Notes under the pieces: generated by a model
The model's input: only the letters and a program-made list of their open reading frames with translations
What the model was told of the DNA's origin: nothing
Database searches by the model: none
Shown: one piece after another, positions 22,632 to 35,755 of the stretch
Layout: each line of letters begins with the position of its first letter
Numbering within the stretch: position 1 is the first letter of the stretch
Position numbers and translations under genes: made by a program
From: Pterobdella sp. o SKG-2022
Lineage: Eukaryota; Annelida; Clitellata; Hirudinida; Piscicolidae
NCBI GenBank assembly: GCA_964035795.1
Contig: OZ038320.1
Location: 18,432,589 to 18,496,588 of the forward strand
Reading direction: 5' to 3'
Length of the DNA: 64,000 nt

Positions 22632-25600
22632 GCGACTGTCAGATTAAACGTCATACAATGCACGAATTATTACCTTTCTAGGGAGTGTGAAAGGCTGATG
22701 TGTGTGTTAAGCGGTGACCATTGAAGGAGTTTTGAATTTAAATTTTCATGCTTCCCGTTTATTTATTAAGTTAGTAATTTAACTAATATAATTTTGTTTT
22801 ATTTTAACTTATTGTCTAAAACGAGAAAAAGTTCAATTTTAAAAATCTTTTTTTATTGAATTATTGAAAATGTTGCAAGTTTTAATAAATACATTTTGAT
22901 ATTTGCCTTCAAAAACGTTTTCGTTGATAATTTGATTAGCTAATTAGAGCATTCTGCATGGGTAAACTCAAGCTGTAAACTAAATTAAATATAAATAATT
23001 ATGTAACAGCCATAATTCAAATAAGCTTTCAAGCGTAACGAAAAATAAACATGCCTTATGTGAAATATATTTTGAAAGTATCAAAAATCATGATATTTTA
23101 CTTATTTAATGCTGCTCAAAACAATTGGGTCTTGTCTGTGGAAAACAAAAAATGCTTGGAGCCCAACTCTAACTTCAAAACATCATAAATTATTAGTTAT
23201 TTTAACTCTACTCAATAGCCAAATAATGATTAAAAATTACTATATAAGTTGTTCATAGAGTAAATCAAAAAACTATATTTTGAAACTGTTTTCTATTTAA
23301 AATACTCAAAACAACGTTATCATCACGCTAGTCTGTTGTGAGGGAATGATAGAGAACACAGTAAGACATAAACTGTTTGTACCACTATAAATACAACTTA
23401 AAAGGGAAAGACTTTGATGAAAATGAATGGCAACTTAAAACACTCACAACATCTCCTTTCTTTGATATATGACTTTAAACTGCGAAACATTGTGTTAAGA
23501 ATAGCTTTCTACGTTTCTACTTTGTTGGTGCTAAATTATAAATTGAATAATTTTTCTATTAAATATTCATTTAAAAATAAATTTAAATATTCAAAAAGTA
23601 TTTTTTTCAATATTTAATCTTCAAAAAACTTACTACCTCAACAGCAATAGTCTCAAAAATAAATAAAATATCTGAAGTGAAAAGGGAAGCTGATAACTAT
23701 TTTGAGAAAACGGAAAATCAGTTGAGACTCTACCCGGGTTGATTGTGACTTATGACGCAGAATCACACATATTAAGTCCATATTTAGATCACCTGCAAAG
23801 TCCTCAGATAATGCAGAAACTTTGGGTGTTATTTATATCTTAATTATGGCTTGATTTAAGCACCTTCAAAGCTCTCCCAAAGTGTTTAAATGCGATTTCT
23901 TACCTTTCACTGAGGTTGCAATTGATTTATAGGGACGTATTTAAAATATATATTGGATAACTTTTATTAGAATATTCAATATCTAAATTAACTTTTATGC
24001 TTTTTTTATTTAGAATTTTGATTTAGATGTTGATTTTTTATATTAACTTTTTGATATATTTTTTTATTGAATAGTAAATAATGTACTGCTTATAGATGTA
24101 ATCACTTTTTATGCTTTAAACACCAAACGTTTTGCACTTTCATTAAGTATAGATACACATCTCTTACTATTACCACCAAAAATTAACCGACTCATTGACT
24201 GAATTAATTCAAAATAATACGTTCAAAACAATGTGTTCAAAATATTCTAGTGAAATTTTACTTTTAAACTAAATCCAAATTTCTTTATTGACCTTTCTGG
24301 AAATCGCATAACAGGATATATAAAGCATCATTTAAAATTCTTCTTTTAATTAATTAAGTTTCCAACGCGAGACAGAATCATTTAAATGCATATTAATAAT
24401 CCTCAAGCTAATCTCTGGACACCATCACTATCCGCATGTTTTATCAGCAAACCTTAGATAGATATTATAGATTTAATTTTTATATTATATTGAAGGTATG
24501 TTGGTATATTAAAACTGTTTCATTTTTAAACCTAAATATGTTTTTTAATATGAAAAACAAGTTTTTCAACAAAGCATATCACAAGTTCTCCTTGCTTTGG
24601 CGCTCCCTTATAATATGAAATTTGTGTTGTATCGTTAAATAACATTATAATCGTTTGTTTGTCTCACTAATGTTCTGTGTGCATGATACAAGACATGATT
24701 GACGTACAGTTGAATTGGCCTTAGGGTATGCATTATGCACTAATCACATCAACCATTTCACACACCCATAACTTGAAAACACGCACATAAACAAACAGTT
24801 TTCATACTCTAAAATGCCTTTAAATGTATTGCTTTTAAGCACTATCAAAGGTACAAACAAGAGGCTTTTCAAACCACTGAAACCTTTAGTTTCTAAAGTA
24901 TATTTATAGCTTTTAATTGTATCAAACGAGCATTTACAAAGTGGAAGTAACTCTAAAAGCATTTCAACAAACAAAAATTTTAAATCAATTCTACAGTGTG
25001 CACAATTTTTGCATAGTTCTCTAGTTCTTATTGACACAGCGACAAAATTTAAAAACTCATCTCATTAACAACAATGCCAAAAGATAATATAAACTTGATG
25101 TGAAGTATATGTATTGAAGTATATGTGAAGCCGACATACAACTGCAAATTCACATGAGGCATTCAAAATGCTGGAGCACTTATGAAGATTTATCAATATG
25201 CAGTAACACCTACGATGAAATTAATTGCTTATTATTATTATCATAGAAATTTATTACACGGAAAATAAGAAAGATCAATTAATTTCTATAACTTAAATAC
25301 TAAATTTACTTTTTAAATAATTTTTCAACAAATTAATACTTAATTAATAATATGAATAAACTCGATAGCATTACTATACTGCAATAAATCGCAACGTTCA
25401 ACGTCTAGTGGTGATGAACGCAATAGTATACTATAAAATACATCAATCAGGTCTTAGTGGTGAAACCAGTTGTTATTGTGCCTTGATTGGCGAATGCATT
25501 AAGCCTTTTCAAACCATCCTATATATAAGCATGCTTTTATGATTTATTTGTTTTGTTGTTTATTTTTTATCATTATTTTTGCTATTGTTTACATTTAATT

Positions 25601-28600
25601 ATTTCATTTTATTATTGATTAATTTTGGTTTTTGAGACAATTTTTTAGTTAATCTGACTCTTAAAAATCATTGTTTCCGTCACTAATTTCAAGTTTTATG
25701 TAGTACAAAGTGTGTTTTTCTTCATTTCTAGTAGTATTATTCAACTTTTTCAAAAAAAATTATTCGGTAATATGTTTTACTATTTATTTCAATAAATACG
25801 ATAATTATTTTAAAATAAACATCCTTTTTATAATTATTTTCATTATTTGAAAAATCATTTTCGTTTCTGCTATTTACATTTCTTCATTAACTAAAATTAT
25901 TTATACATACAGATTTTTCTTGTTGTGTGTTACTCATATTTTTTAAGACTCCAAAAACTTTTTGAATTTTTGATCTTTTATAATTAATATTTATTTGATG
26001 TTTTGAAATATTCAACTTCAAAAAAGGTTTTTAATTAAGTTAATTTTAAACTGAAGAAACAATGTACGAGCATCTGTTATATTTAAAGGTCGATATTTAA
26101 ACAAGCATCTCTAAACCCCTTTGTCGAACCTTGAACTGCACACAAAAGCTTCAAAAACTCTGTAACAAATGCAAGTTTAAAAATAAAATTTTGATAATTT
26201 CAAATTTACCACAATTTGAGACATTCATATACAAAACTTTGAAATAAAATCATCATTGAAGCTTTGGAGTAATTTTCATAATAAATATCATTTCTAGTCC
26301 TCTCAATTATTCGCTGAATATTCGCTCAACTAGCACATCTTAATTAATGTCCAAAAGCATTTTATTGGAAGTATTGTTTGCTTATAAGTTAATTAATAAT
26401 AAAAGCTCTTTTATGAGATTATGACTTTACTAATAATAGAAAGAAACAAAATGCGTTTACTTTATTGAAAATCATCTAATAAATATAAATGGTTATTTCA
26501 ATAGAACATAGCGATGGTCATTTAAAGAGAGTTAAGTCACAAATCTTGAATGAACCTTTGTTTATTGTAATTTTTGAAGGTAATATATTTGTAATAATGA
26601 AAGTTTTTTAAAGCTTTGAAACTCTTAAAGCAAACTCGAGATCGAGGGCTTGCAAGAGATTAGATCTACTTCTTACTTATCTCGTTATGCTTCTTCCATT
26701 AACCGATTATGTGTCATTACATTAAAAATTATTTATTCCATACTTTTATGTTTCTCTTTAATTTTGAAATATTTTTTCAAAAGAAAATGTCTTTCTAGAT
26801 GATTACTTTTATCATTAAGTGCCTTTCCGCTAAGAGGACTGCCACAATATTCACTTTTAAAAGTGCCTCCAAGAAAATATAAAAACTACCATTTACAAAC
26901 AATACATTATTAAAAAAATCTGTATTATAATTGAAATTTTTATTTTAATAAAACCTAATTTTTTCTCTAGTACAACATTGTTTTTAAACCATTTCTTGTA
27001 TTAATCAAAGGCCAGTCCCAAATCTTAAGGATTAATAGTGGAAGAGTGGTGCAGTCGATTTTTGTGTATTGTGTTCATTAATCTGAGTGTGTGTATATGT
27101 CGTGAAAACATTAGCGATGAAAAGCTTCTGAAAGCATGCTGCTAAATTGGATGCAAAATTAAGAAACTTTTCCGCACAAACACAAGTAAAACGCGTACAT
27201 TTTGTAAAATAGCTAAATTAATTTTATTCGCCTTATTTGTTTATGAAAAAAACAATTAGGGAATTTCAAAATTTCATTCATATGTTTTTCAGGTTTTTTG
27301 AATAAGTTTGTTTTTTTTTTTTTGCTTGACTATATTATATAACAAAACCTTTCAAAAATGCTCCTTTTTATCAGAACTTTCGGCTGTAATGAAAATTTCC
27401 TATTCGTGTTTAGAGTGTCTTTGGTCAAGATTTTTAAGCAGTTCAATTTTGATATGCCTGGTAAGCTGCTTTGGCATTAGTCTTAGTAAAAAAATTGAAC
27501 ACAGTCAAAAGCAATATGAGAAGTACAATTATTGGCATCTTTTCCCAAAAAACTCCAACGTATTTATAAAAAATTGAATTTGAAAATAACAAAGTTCATT
27601 TTTAAATATTATTGAAATTTTGAAAATCAATAAATAACACCAAATAAATATTAATTATGTTCATTCATAACGTTACAATTCGTATGCTTTCAAACACCTT
27701 TCACCCTTCAGTCTTGCTCTTAAATCATTTGCCATAATGAAAGTTGTGTACATAAGATAATAGCCGAACGGTGGAAATATACGCTTTAATGATAGATAAA
27801 TAAGAAGAAGATAGCGAGAAAGGTTCTAAGACTTTTTGATAAAGTGGTTCGCTAATGGAAATTCTAAAAGTGTAAGAGAGAGCGGGTGTGTGTGAGTGGA
27901 TGGTGTTACACATTTTTATGGGTCCATGAAAGATTTTTAATTTCGATAACCAGGAAAAGTTCGAATAAAAACTACTTTGAAAATATTTGTTCATTGTTAA
28001 TAAAAAACATAATCAAATTTTTGGAAAATTTGAAATAATAAAATCGCCATAAATGTAAGATAGTTTGCATCTCAGATTGACATCCTTAATGTACCTATAT
28101 TGAAACTGCATTATTTAAAATGCATCGCTAAACTTGTTTAAAGCATTATTATTTGATTTTAATCAAATTTCAATTGTAGCTATTTTGACAGAATATAATA
28201 TTTATGAGTGCTTTATAAATGAATTTTGCAAAGAAATTGCCATTTTTAGCAATTTTTTTGACTAAATAATTATATTTCAGTTGATTAGAAAAATATCATT
28301 TTGTTAGTAAATTTTCCATATTTAAAATTGAAATATCCCTTTTGTTACTCCTTCAAAAGTTCTGACAATATTTGAGGCATCACAATTATAACAATCCGTA
28401 TAGATTGTGATCTTATGCTTTATTAAACTTCTTACCACGCTTTCTAGGGTTCAAACTTCACCCAAGCACTGTTTACATAATCAACATTGAGGAATGCTCA
28501 AGAATTGTTTAATTTTGCATATGAACTAAAGAAGGCATCAAATGGACTCCCAAATGTATGACAATAGCATTTCAAACGCCGAAAAAAGCGCCTTTGCCTT

Positions 28601-28735
28601 TTATTTAAATTTTTCTTTCAATTTTTTCTCGACACAACAAGCACACATCCATCCTCAAGCAGAACTCTTTCCATCAGCCTAATTTCTTGGCAAGCTTCCA
28701 CATATATACACCAATAGCGAACCCCAGGGAAATCT
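22632..28735. other. gene-poor region, no supported exon
   Basis: Six kilobases without a gene I can support. Open frames are short and of random composition. Islands of less AT-biased sequence occur at about 23320-23370, 23690-23780, 24360-24430, 25440-25500, 26630-26720 and 27010-27190. At 22935-22944 lies the perfect palindrome ATTAGCTAAT inside a run of TAAT cores, as homeodomain proteins bind. These could be regulatory DNA of a neighbour such as LMO4, but this is conjecture. Confidence 0.4.
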
Positions 28736-29030
28736 GTCGAATGTATTACCTTAATCTCGTTTGCGTAAACTGCACGCGTGTTTGTACGTGCGTAAATTGC
28801 GTAGATTTTACCCTTGCGAATTTTATTTCAATCAATTTTACAATTAATATTTTCAAACTTGTCCGCGTAAATTAGCGGAATTAACTTGCATATTTTACAG
28901 GCTCTCTTGCAAAACAAGATCGTGCGCTGACGCCGTTAATAATGACGCAATTGGCATCATCACAAACGCCGTTAATAACAGTGCAATTGGCATAATCAGA
29001 AAGGCTTGGTGCTTATTAGCTAATCAGTGT
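28736..29030. promoter_or_regulatory. candidate cis-regulatory island
   Basis: This block is clearly less AT-biased than its surroundings. It holds repeated GCGTAAA-type words (TTGCGTAA at 28761-28768, GCGTAAA at 28790 and 28865, TTGCGTA at 28797), which resemble C/EBP-PAR bZIP half sites. A 36-bp duplication and then a second copy of the palindrome ATTAGCTAAT (29015-29024) follow. No frame in it looks coding. Dense repeated motifs in a gene desert suggest an enhancer; nothing here proves it. Confidence 0.35.
28930..29001. repeat. 36-bp direct tandem repeat, two units
   Basis: Units 28930-28965 and 28966-29001 both begin ACGCCGTTAATAA and share GCAATTGGCAT. They agree at 30 of 36 positions, with one block of four changes (TGAC versus CAGT). 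Each unit carries a TTAAT core and a CAATTG-like core. Confidence 0.9.
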
Positions 29031-32000
29031 TAGATATACGTCTTTCAGTCTTACGTGTTTTTGCCACGTTAGCACTCTATGCCAATTTTATGGGAAAATA
29101 ATAAAACAAAACGATTTTTGAATTGAATTTATGTAGTAATTTCAATAATAAATAAAAATAAGTTAACAGTTATTTCAAGAATTGAGAATAGAAAGGCCAT
29201 CTGTGTATGTTTGGATTGGACTTTACAAAGAATTCAGAATAACATATTTCTTTTGCGAGGGGAATATTTTTAAAAGTTTTCAAACAATAAATTTCAATAT
29301 TTTCACTTAGAAAATTGTTTGAATATGTGTATTTTAGTAAAAGTAAAAAAAATAAAAATAATATACAAAGTTTAAAATCTTTAATGTACTTAAAGATAAT
29401 CTTTACTGTAGAATATCTGACAAAGTAAATTTTAAAAAAACCTCGCAATGGGATCCATATATACAGTTTCTTTATATATTCCAATCATTCCATTAATCCT
29501 TTTATAAAAATAATAGAACATTTGACAAATTCTATCTGTAATCAAATCAATCATATCAGAGAAAGATTATTGTTCAAGTCGTGTTAACCCAATGCTTTTA
29601 ACAGCCTATATGCGAGTCAATAAATTGAGTTTACAAAAACATACTCTAAACAAAATACCATACTTCTGTTTAGCGAAACCAGTAAAAAACAGAACTAATA
29701 ATTTTTTCGAATAAAATTTTTATTTTTTGTCATATTTCATCAATGTGTTTCATTATCCTTACGAATATGACTGCTAATTTATATATCTATAAATCTTGAT
29801 TTTTTAGGCATTGCATTTATGCTTGAAAGTGTATTTGTTATCATTTTATGCTACATTGTAAATAAATTTCTATAAAAAGCTTCTGATGAACTAAGTGTAG
29901 CGTTTTTAATGTTTAAATTAACATTAGCCATTAACGAAGGTTTGATTAATGACTGCAGAATTATTCTTCTTGAATTTTTAGCATTTCGAACACACAATAT
30001 TCTAAAGTTTTTTTTTCTGATAAATTTATACGTGAAAAAATGATGCATTGTTCCCTGATAAAATCAAACTTAAATCATGTTTCAACATCGTGTTTTAAAA
30101 GGCATTAATGCCCCTTGAAAGTATACACAATTTTACGTACCATTGATTAAGACAAACTACAAAATACTCAATATAAATACCGTATTTAAACCAATGATTT
30201 ATATTTTAATGCTTGTCTCAAACAATTTTTTATATAAACAAGGTAAATTATAATTTATTTATAGATATATATCAATATTATAATAAATCGGTAATTTATA
30301 GTTAGCTATTATTTACTCTCTAAGAGGTTTGTTAGGACGGGTGGAATTATTAAATTAATATAATGATTTATGGTATTCTGCTTATAGTAAATTCTGTGGC
30401 ATGAAATGATATTTTTCATAAATAACAGAAAACTTAAAGCAGGGGGTTTCATTAACTCACGAGGAGATACATTCACTTCAAAAATTGATTTATTTTTTAT
30501 CAAAGTTGAATCAATTATTTGAGCATTCAAATTCAGTTTTGAGCGATCAATTAGGAAGATTTGAGATGAAATTAAGTTTTTTTAGAAACAAATGATTGGA
30601 GAGTGATTTATTAATTTTCAATAAGGTCTCAATTGCTGCGAAGGTCACAAGATGGACGTTTGTAGATAATTATATCACTATAAAGAATCGACCATCGCTT
30701 ATGGAATCTGAACGTATATGAGAGATGACAAATTTATTTATACTTATAAATTTGAACATCTTTTTCTAAATCTCATAAATACATTTTTTTTCAAAATAAG
30801 CAAAAAAATTTGGTAAATAAAATAGCAGTGAAATCAAAGATAGTAATTACCGTTCTTGATTTTGAGCGTTTCTCACAGCCATAAATGCTTGCAAAAATAA
30901 TCACTAGCAATCAGCGAGTTCTTTTGCTGGCAATCAACGGAGCAACAGCGAAAAATGTACAATAGCGCACAATTATGCGTGACCAAAACAGGTAACAAAG
31001 CAAAATCATGATGTGGCCTCTAATTTACCGGCTTCAATGTTTCGTTAGTTTTCCTTTCATGGTGGTAGGGGTTGGATGGTGGTGGAGGGAAGGTTTATAC
31101 ATTTGGTTTAGTGGTAAAATTTTTCTTTTTGAAATAAAAAGTTTTTTTCTTGATAATTATTTATAAAATAACTAATTTTATTTATTAAATAATGAATTTT
31201 ATTCTATGTGATGTTGTTTTTAAGTTATGCATCCAAATTCACACCATTAATTTTAATTGTTTTTATTGAGGTAAATGCAAGAAAACAAAAATTTTTAGTA
31301 AAAAATTCTTGTTAAAAAACTCAGTAAAACTGTTTTGAATAACAAAAAACACAGCAACCTTTAATGGTAACGATAAATTACAATGAAATATGGGTGCTTA
31401 AAAGTTACTAACAAAACTGCCTCTTTGTCTCAAATGTAGACTCAACACATCAACAAGTAATGAGGTAGTAATGAAGGATATGATGACATTGCAATAATAA
31501 TTTTAAGAGATTTATGAAAAAACTATTGTAAAAATTTGAAAAAATACGTTTTTTGCTAAAAAAAATTATATAAATAAATTTTAAAGTTAGTTTTTAATGA
31601 GAAAAAAATTTTTATAAAAACATAAATTTTTAAAACAATTTTTAATTGAAGCGCTTTTAGGTGGGTAATAATGGCTGATTTAAAAGCATTTTGTCTCGTG
31701 TTTTGATTGTCGTCTGCGGTTGTTTGCCTGTTTTAAACGATAAGTTTGTTTTATTTGTTTTTTCGATAATATAATATTTAAATAACTTATAAGAACCGAT
31801 AGGACCAAAATTTTATGCATAATCTATAAACAAGCAAACAACTAGCAGTTGAAATTTTGAGTTATTAAGCATGGTAAAAGTGGAGGTTTTTAAAATAATC
31901 AATATAGTTTATTAGTAATAATAAGTAACATTAATTCATCATAATTATTTTGCACTCACATGCCTTCAAAATATTTTGTGAATACTATTCGTAACGAGAT

Positions 32001-35000
32001 GGGTATGTGCTGATTGTGTTTTCAGCACGTTAAAAATGCCATTTAAGTGAACTTTTGAAACTGTAACTTAGTTTAAAGTCTTTTTTTTGAATGGAAAACA
32101 TATCTTTTGTATGATTTATAAAGGCTCTTATCTTCTAATTGACTGGCTGGATGGCTGTTACAATATTTGTTGTGTATGTGTGTATGTATATAAACTTTGG
32201 TGCTTGTTTAATTTTTTATTTACGCTATATTGTTTTTATATATTCGAAACAACTTTGTAATTAAGATTTTTTCTACTTCAGAAGTAAATTGTTTTACTTC
32301 TTCCAAGAAATACATCCCGATGAAACAAGATCTTTTTAAAAACTCAAAAAATTCTATTAATGTTAATACTAATAATTGAATGTATTTTGCGAGCAATATT
32401 TATAACACAAATTGAAAGAAAACGTTTGATATTCATGTTATATATCATATTAAGTGATGTATTTACATACTTCATAATGCACGCGATGGTGATTAATTGG
32501 GCCATTACTAACACAACGTGTTTTATCGGTCATTTAGCGAGGCTTGTAAAAAACACAAAAGTTTTCGACTTATACATAAGAAATAATGATATTGAGATAA
32601 ATCATAAAAAAATAAAGCAATGTTTAAAGCTTTAATTATAAAGAATATTTCTTATTTTGTTGGACATCAAAGTTGAAGTATTGGAGGATGGATAAATATA
32701 CAAACAGGTAAAGGATCTTGACTTACGATTCTGCTTAGCGTGACCACTAATAAATTATTTCGCAAAATGTAATTATTTACTTTAACGCGAATTATCTAGA
32801 GTTGTTTTGGCTACTCGTGGTGTTATTAAGAGGGAATCATTGAAATAATTTTTGTATGAATATATTTATTTTCGCTTTTTAAAACATTTTCATGTTGCTC
32901 CAAATGTGGAATAATTTTTTTGGGTTTTCTTTGTTTTTATAACTGAGTTTATCGAATTAATATGTAAAACATACACGTATATATTTGAAATAGTTATTTT
33001 GATTACCTTTTTCACTAGTTCATATCAAATGCATGCAATTAAAGTTGAAACTTAATCTTTTGCATTGAAATCACTTAGTACGAGAAGATTAACTAACTGA
33101 CATTAATCATTACTCTCTTATTTATCAAATCTTTAAACAGCCTATTTACGCTTTTATTCCAGTTTTATCTCTATGATAGCTGAAAAACAACCAAAGTTAT
33201 AGAATTATTTTGATTGAATAGAAAAACAGTGAAACAAAAATAAAAAACAAAAGCACATAAAAGAAGATACTTAAACACACACGCACACATGCAAGTAGAC
33301 CGTGCATTTAAATAGGATTGCATTACTGATGATATTGTCTATCTTCCATCCAGCCACTTAAGAAATTTACAAACGGTTTGGCAGCATCATTATATATGTT
33401 TTCTTTTTTCATATATATTTCAGTTTTTATGGAACCAAAATGGCATTCAGAATTTCATTATTCTAAAAATTCATAGAATCAAAGTCATTATTGAAAAAAT
33501 TTACGCCAGTATAAAATGTTTTTTTTCAAGATTTTATATAATTTCAACTGTTTTGAATAACATGAAAGTGAAAAACTGTACCAAAAGAGAATTGCTTCAA
33601 GATGATATTGCAAAAAAATATAATCTTGCACAAACTTCATCTATTCGCAGTTCAAAGCAAAAAAATGTATCAAAAATATAATTAAAAAATATTTGTTTGA
33701 CATTAAAGACAAAATAAATATCATATGTTCTTGACGAGAAATATATTATATGCATGGAGCCATGATATTCGACACATCAAAGCCTCAATTATCGCCCATC
33801 AGTCGCCTGTCTATGCTTGTTTGCTTTCTGTTCTGTGTTCTTGCTTTTAATTGTTTTCTATAACACAATATTTAAGATATATTCCCTATCATTAAAATAG
33901 CGAATAAGGGTTCTTGAAAGCCATGATTTGTAAGTTATTGCTGTTACACATTGTTTTTTTAGTGTATAAAAAATTCAATTTTTGAACGAAAAAGGATTAA
34001 AAGCACAACAAAAGTGGATTTTAATAGCAAATATGCCAGCGTTGAAGTATTAATAGGCTTGTGTGTATCTATCTAATGCATTTCCACTTGAAATGGCTTT
34101 TGATAGGTGACTACTTTCAAGTAGTCTGTATTCTGTATAAATTGCTTGCAACCTTTTTGTTTTACACGCTTTAATGTAGAGCAATTATAGTTATACTGTT
34201 ATTTCATTTTTTATCATATATTTTTATTTTTATGAACACATTCAGCTCCAACTCACGTTTGAAGCAAATGGTTCATTGTTAAACATTTGACCAAATGCTT
34301 TTTGTGAATGCTTTCAAAGGTTACTTATAGTCAACATTAAACGAATTAACTTCATTTCAGCTTCTATGGATTTTTATATAAATGGAAAATTTAAACAAAT
34401 GATGTATTATGTTTTTCCATTAAAAAACCTTTTAAGACTTTGAAACGATGAATAAACAGCACTTTTGAAGCGAATATTGCAAATAAACTTTTTCATCTTG
34501 TTTACGTTTTCTATTGCATTTTTGTAAAGCCTTTATTAGTTTTTTTGATTTTTCCCATAAAAATGTATGAGTCTTTCTATTTTGATTAATTATTTAGGTT
34601 TCAAATGATAAATTTTAATGTTTTCCAATGAATATTCATTGCTTTGGGATTTTTGTGTTTTGAATGATAAGGGCATGCCTTGACTAGGTAATTAATTAAA
34701 AAATCAATAGTTTTTTTTTAGAGTTTTATTGAAACTAAATGAATTTTATCGAGTATATCTTCAGAATTACTTTCACTGAAAATACTAAAACAAGTTGAGA
34801 AATTTAATAATGAAATGAAATAAAATGTTGTCAAAGTTTACATCTACCTTGTTAATATTACAATAATTGTAAATCGAAATCATTGGCATAAAGCATTAGT
34901 GCGACCAAAAGGATACCCACAATTCTAAACTTCAATACAAATGCATAAATAAACTTTACTTTTAAAATATACCGTGATAAAAGTTTTTTTTTTTAAAACA

Positions 35001-35755
35001 AATTATAAAATAATAAAATTAATTAAAAGATTGTCAAAGCTTCAACCTAAGTAACATACGTATAATACAATTCTGCAAAAGATGTTCACAATGACAGTAT
35101 AACAGCCATCAATAACTAAATAGTAAGAATGACTGAATGATTAAGCTTAAACAAGAGTAAAGTAATAATAAGTTAATCAGTATATGAAATATAAATTTTT
35201 AGTAAAAAATGTATAGAACTTAGTCAAATTGAACTTCATTTTAAGGGTCTATTTTATAATGCAAAGAACATCTTTTTAGTCCTAGTAAACCATATCAACT
35301 TTCAAACTAAAAAAGCCTTTCAATGTTATTTAACGATCTGAATGCAACCTAAAAAATTTATCCTTTGAATAAATCATAGAAAATAATGACGGAAAAATAA
35401 AAAAATCAATTCAAAACGTGAAAATATAATTTAAATTTTAAATAAAAAGATTAAATGCTTTAACTTAAATCTTCCAAAATACATTGGTGCAACACGTATT
35501 CGCACTTTATTCGAGCGAATTATCATCTAAATAAAACGATCCATGTCTGTAAGTAGTTTTATTTGAAATACACTTTATCATTGTCTCTTAAAAGGAAAAA
35601 TATCTATTTCTTCTGTTGTATTTCCATAAACTTATATTAAATTAAATTTAACCTTGAAAATTATTTATTAAAATTATTTTCAATATTAACTTGTTCGAGT
35701 ACTGAAATTGGCACTGTTAATCCTAGACTTTACCATGATGTTATCCTATCAAGTT
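29031..35755. other. gene desert downstream of LMO4
   Basis: No gene can be supported over 6.7 kb. Complex islands stand out at 30870-31030 (with CAGGTAAC, GCAATCA and ATAATCAC words), 31680-31745 (TGCGGTTG as in Runt sites next to TTGTTTGC as in Fox sites), 32135-32200 and 33770-33860. The last few hundred bases before 35756 should be LMO4 3' UTR, and TTTATT at 35558 could be its poly(A) signal in reverse. Confidence 0.4.
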
